64,000 bases of DNA from Marinibacterium anthonyi. GTDB lineage: Bacteria; Pseudomonadota; Alphaproteobacteria; Rhodobacterales; Rhodobacteraceae. This document shows, one piece after another, positions 61,588 to 64,000 of the stretch (position 1 is its first letter; each line of letters begins with the position of its first letter). Position numbers and translations under genes: made by a program. The stretch is taken from assembly GCA_003217735.2 (NCBI GenBank), contig CP031591.1, forward strand, positions 50,799-114,798, in the 5' to 3' direction. The notes below the pieces were generated by a model. It searched no databases. It saw only the letters and a list, made by a program, of their open reading frames with translations, and was not told the DNA's origin.

Positions 61588-62775
61588 ATGAACGAGCAGC
61601 GGATCAGAATGGATCAAAAGATCCAAACGATGGCGACACGTCTAAGCAAATCGCTTGATGTGAATATGCGCAAGTCGTTCCTACCTGATGAACGAAAGGC
61701 TCTCAGACGCTTCTCATCCACGGAGGTTGCTCAGATCCTCGGGGTAAGCCAGGATTTTCTGCGGAAGATGTTCTTCGAGGACAAACTCGATCTCGGTGAC
61801 ATCGAGACGGATGCCCGCGGCCGCAGGTTCTACACTGCAGAGCAGATCGACATAGCGCGCCACGAAATTGCCCGGTCAAGCACCAAGTTCCAGCATATCG
61901 TTCCTCGTCGTCGGGAAGGGGAGCATATACAGATCATTTCGATCGCCAACTTCAAAGGGGGCGCCGGAAAGACGACAACGGCGATCCATTTGGCCCAAAA
62001 GCTCGCCCTTGACGGTTATCGAGTTCTGGCAATCGATCTCGACCCGCAAGCCTCAATGACCACCATGTTCGGTTTCCGGCCGGAAATCGACTTCCCTGAA
62101 GCCGGAACGGTGTACGATGCCCTACGGTACGAGGACCCTATCCCCTTTAGAGACGTTGTGCGCAAAACGTATTTCCACAACCTCGATCTAGCCGCGGCCG
62201 GATTGCTGCTCTCTGAGTTCGAGACCGAAACCGCACACGCCCTTCGAAACAATATCAGGCCGCCGTTCTATCAGCGGCTTGCCCTTTGCATTAATGAAGT
62301 CGAGACAGACTACGACATTGTCGTCATCGACTGCCCACCGCAACTCGGGTTTACCACGCTATCAGCTTTGGTAGCATCGACATCCCTAGTCGTCACTGTC
62401 ATTCCAAGCATGCTTGACGTCGCCTCGATGGCCCAATTTCTGCAGCTCACATCCAGCCTCATGGCAACAATTGCTGATGTGGGCGCATCGCCCGACTGGG
62501 ACTTCATGAGATTTCTAATCACTCGTTTCGAGCCCAATGACGGCCCCCAAACCCAGATGGCGGCATTCCTGAGGACCATGTTCACGGATGACGTTCTTAC
62601 ACAGCCTTTCCTGAAATCCTCCGCAGTCTCTGACGCTGGGCTCACGCAACAGACACTGTTCGAGATCGCCAGAACGGATTTTCATCGCCAGACGTACGAT
62701 CGGGCTATCGAGTCGATCAACGGAGTTGTGGCGGAGGTCGAAGGGCTCATCAAAACGGCATGGGGGCGCAAGTAA
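61588..62775 (+). CDS. repA: Plasmid partition ATPase RepA (ParA-type) of a repABC replicon
   Basis: This 395-residue protein has an N-terminal HTH region (FSSTEVAQILGVSQDFLRKM) and a ParA ATPase domain with deviant Walker A SIANFKGGAGKTTTAIHLA. The LAIDLDPQAS and VVIDCPPQLGFTTLSA motifs follow. Length and the N-terminal HTH extension are typical of RepA from repABC plasmids, where it partitions the plasmid and represses the operon. The start follows ggcgggacgggc. Its stop shares a base with the repB start. Confidence 0.93.
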   Translation: MNEQRIRMDQKIQTMATRLSKSLDVNMRKSFLPDERKALRRFSSTEVAQILGVSQDFLRKMFFEDKLDLGDIETDARGRRFYTAEQIDIARHEIARSSTKFQHIVPRRREGEHIQIISIANFKGGAGKTTTAIHLAQKLALDGYRVLAIDLDPQASMTTMFGFRPEIDFPEAGTVYDALRYEDPIPFRDVVRKTYFHNLDLAAAGLLLSEFETETAHALRNNIRPPFYQRLALCINEVETDYDIVVIDCPPQLGFTTLSALVASTSLVVTVIPSMLDVASMAQFLQLTSSLMATIADVGASPDWDFMRFLITRFEPNDGPQTQMAAFLRTMFTDDVLTQPFLKSSAVSDAGLTQQTLFEIARTDFHRQTYDRAIESINGVVAEVEGLIKTAWGRK

Positions 62776-63845
62776 TGGCCCGCAAAGTCACATTCGACAT
62801 TCCCGAGGATGAGGAAAAGCAGGAGAACTCGTCGATTTCTCCGACTCGAACCCAGTCACGGGCCCCTGCCCTTTCGGGAATGGCCCGTTCTCTTCAAGAT
62901 GCGGCACAATCTTCAATTCAAGAAATCAGTACCGACCTTATTGATGATTCCGAGTTCCAGGATCGTCTGGCCCTGGATGACGAAGATGACATCAGGGAAC
63001 TGGCTGAAAGCATTGACAAGCAGGGACAGCTTATCCCGATACTTCTGAGCCCCGAAGGGGGGCGATACAGGATTATCTATGGGCGCAGGCGATTAGCGGC
63101 CCTTCGACTTATCGGCAAGCCCGCAAAGGCTCTCATCAGAGGCTTGGATGAGGATCAAGCGATTCTTGCACAAGGCCAAGAGAACAGCTTCCGAAAAGAC
63201 CTCAGCTGGATCGAGAAAGCCCTGTTTGCACGTTCTCTCATAGAGTCCGGCAAGGATGAGGGGCTGGTCTGTGACGCCCTCAACATCGATCAGAAAGCCA
63301 GGAAAGCCGGTGACAAGCTCACGGGACTTGCTCGCATGAAACAAGTCACTTCCTGTATTCCGACTGAACTAATCCAAAAGATCGGGGCGGCACCCGGGGT
63401 TGGACGGGATCGTTGGTATGCTGCCGCAAAGTCTTATGAGAGCCTTGGCTTTTCTGGAGATGAAGGGTTTCCGGCCGGAAACCGAGAATTCCATGATGCT
63501 GTCATGGAATCCAAAGGTTCAGGCAAGACCTCGGACGAACGCTTTGCGGTCTTCGAAGGGCTCCTGAAACAGCACAAGCCCTCTGCCCCATCCGCAATCC
63601 AGACAAAACTCGGGATGGTGAAGGTCACCAAAAGAAACGTGATCATCACCGTCAAGAACGGGGATGACGGGCTTCATAAGTGGATCTCTGAGAATCCAGA
63701 GGCCGCTCTTCTCGCGTTAGCGAACGCGAAGGCCGCCGGTCCGGGGCAAATCATTACCCCAGAGAAAATGGAACCAACAGGTAACCCAGTCTCCGGCAGG
63801 GATCAGGGTCTTGATGGTCCTGACATAGACGATAACGAAAACTGA
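62775..63845 (+). CDS. repB: Plasmid partition protein RepB (ParB-type)
   Basis: This 356-residue protein has the ParB N-domain (DDIRELAESIDKQGQLIPIL, then GRRRLAALRLIGK and GQENSFRKDLSWIE) and a central DNA-binding region. The C-terminal RepB dimer part is GMVKVTKRNVIITVKNGDDG. RepB loads on parS and works with RepA. The ATG at 62775 (TAATG overlap) is preferred to the in-frame 62760 start. Confidence 0.93.
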   Translation: MARKVTFDIPEDEEKQENSSISPTRTQSRAPALSGMARSLQDAAQSSIQEISTDLIDDSEFQDRLALDDEDDIRELAESIDKQGQLIPILLSPEGGRYRIIYGRRRLAALRLIGKPAKALIRGLDEDQAILAQGQENSFRKDLSWIEKALFARSLIESGKDEGLVCDALNIDQKARKAGDKLTGLARMKQVTSCIPTELIQKIGAAPGVGRDRWYAAAKSYESLGFSGDEGFPAGNREFHDAVMESKGSGKTSDERFAVFEGLLKQHKPSAPSAIQTKLGMVKVTKRNVIITVKNGDDGLHKWISENPEAALLALANAKAAGPGQIITPEKMEPTGNPVSGRDQGLDGPDIDDNEN

Positions 63846-63861
63846 GCAGAAAGGAGGACAG

Positions 63862-63922
63862 GCCAGAAAAGGAAAGACCCCCCGAAAGCAGTGCTTCCGA
63901 AGGGCCTCGATTAGCTTAGACA
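63862..63922 (-). ncRNA. Antisense incompatibility RNA (ctRNA/incA-type) in the repB-repC spacer
   Basis: On the minus strand a promoter at 63956-63928 would start an RNA near 63922. The imperfect hairpin cccttcggaagc-act-gctttcggggg (about 63903-63877) is followed by tctttccttttc, an intrinsic terminator. repABC plasmids encode such a short antisense RNA here to limit repC expression. Size (about 60 nt) is estimated from these signals. Confidence 0.7.
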
Positions 63923-63927
63923 CCTGA

Positions 63928-63956
63928 TTGATACCCCGAAGCCGAATCGTTTTCAA
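63928..63956 (-). promoter_or_regulatory. Promoter of the antisense RNA
   Basis: On the minus strand TTGAAA (63956-63951), exactly 17 bases, then TATCAA (63933-63928): a good sigma-70-type promoter pointing into the repB-repC spacer, as expected for a constitutive ctRNA. Confidence 0.7.
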
Positions 63957-63958
63957 CA

Positions 63959-63975
63959 CCGTTCGCGGTGAACGG
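63959..63975. repeat. Inverted repeat next to the ctRNA promoter
   Basis: ccgttc-gcggt-gaacgg is a 6-bp dyad with a 5-base loop directly upstream of the antisense promoter. On the repC mRNA it could form part of the S-element stem that affects repC translation. It does not fit the 16-bp parS form. Confidence 0.45.
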
Positions 63976-64000
63976 GGAAGCTTTTTCAGCCGACATCATC

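Noticed and set aside
63959..63975. parS site for RepB
   Set aside because: The dyad is 6+5+6 bases and does not fit the 16-bp GTT-N10-AAC type of repABC parS; it is listed only as an inverted repeat.
1..64000. CRISPR arrays, tRNA or rRNA genes
   Set aside because: No regularly spaced direct repeats of CRISPR size and no cloverleaf or rRNA-like sequence were noticed.

Overview
The window is GC-rich DNA from an alphaproteobacterium, most likely a Rhodobacterales (Roseobacter/Paracoccus-type) strain. It carries a repABC-type replicon: repA-repB at the right edge are followed by a repB-repC spacer with an antisense-RNA promoter. Together with a virB-type secretion operon, several toxin-antitoxin pairs and many broken insertion sequences, this points to a large plasmid or chromid. 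repC, virD4 and a relaxase are not in the window.

Layout. (1) 1-8363: an acetoin/butanediol-type operon (AcoR-like regulator, flavin monooxygenase, SDR, Zn-dehydrogenase) flanked by two same-orientation IS110 pieces; the right IS110 is cut by a 239-bp miniature element. (2) 8740-33670: a catabolic and uptake island. It holds a secreted hydrolase, a TAXI-TRAP system, a DctPQM TRAP system, aldehyde and 3-hydroxyacyl-CoA-type dehydrogenases, a Rieske oxygenase with its reductase, and a dihydrodiol-dehydrogenase-like and a 4,5-dihydroxyphthalate-decarboxylase-like enzyme. A DMT exporter, a ThDP enzyme, a MarR regulator, an isochorismatase-fold hydrolase, two IclR regulators and an IS-truncated third dctP complete it. 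Five promoters share a TTAG-N4-CTAA dyad, so the MarR protein probably controls a scattered regulon. (3) 33670-35219: debris (IS5 fragment, WGR-domain remnant) and a ParDE pair. (4) 35332-40339: a cassette of one large serine recombinase translationally coupled to two different ParB-like proteins, flanked by two DNA-binding-type genes; this is the least explained unit in the window. (5) 40575-54183: a conjugation-type T4SS operon (virB1-like, B2, B3, B4, lipoprotein, a VirB5/lytic-transglycosylase chimera, B5, B8, B9, B10, B11, small secreted protein, B6) with another ParDE pair at its border. (6) 54445-56763: an AraC regulator and a class-C-type serine hydrolase. (7) 56882-57896: IS110 tail, a second copy of the 239-bp element in inverted orientation, and the N-terminal half of an IS5 transposase. 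(8) 57950-64000: PIN toxin-antitoxin pair, a DUF1612-like DNA-binding protein, a resolvase, repA, repB and the incompatibility RNA region.

The most striking structural signal is that the two halves of one IS5 transposase lie 49 kb apart on opposite strands. Each half abuts one copy of the same 239-bp element, and the two share a 5-bp target duplication. This is the footprint of an approximately 50-kb inversion between inverted miniature elements, flipping the whole catabolic and T4SS segment relative to the replication genes. Assignments are from reading the sequence and translated frames only; no database search was run.
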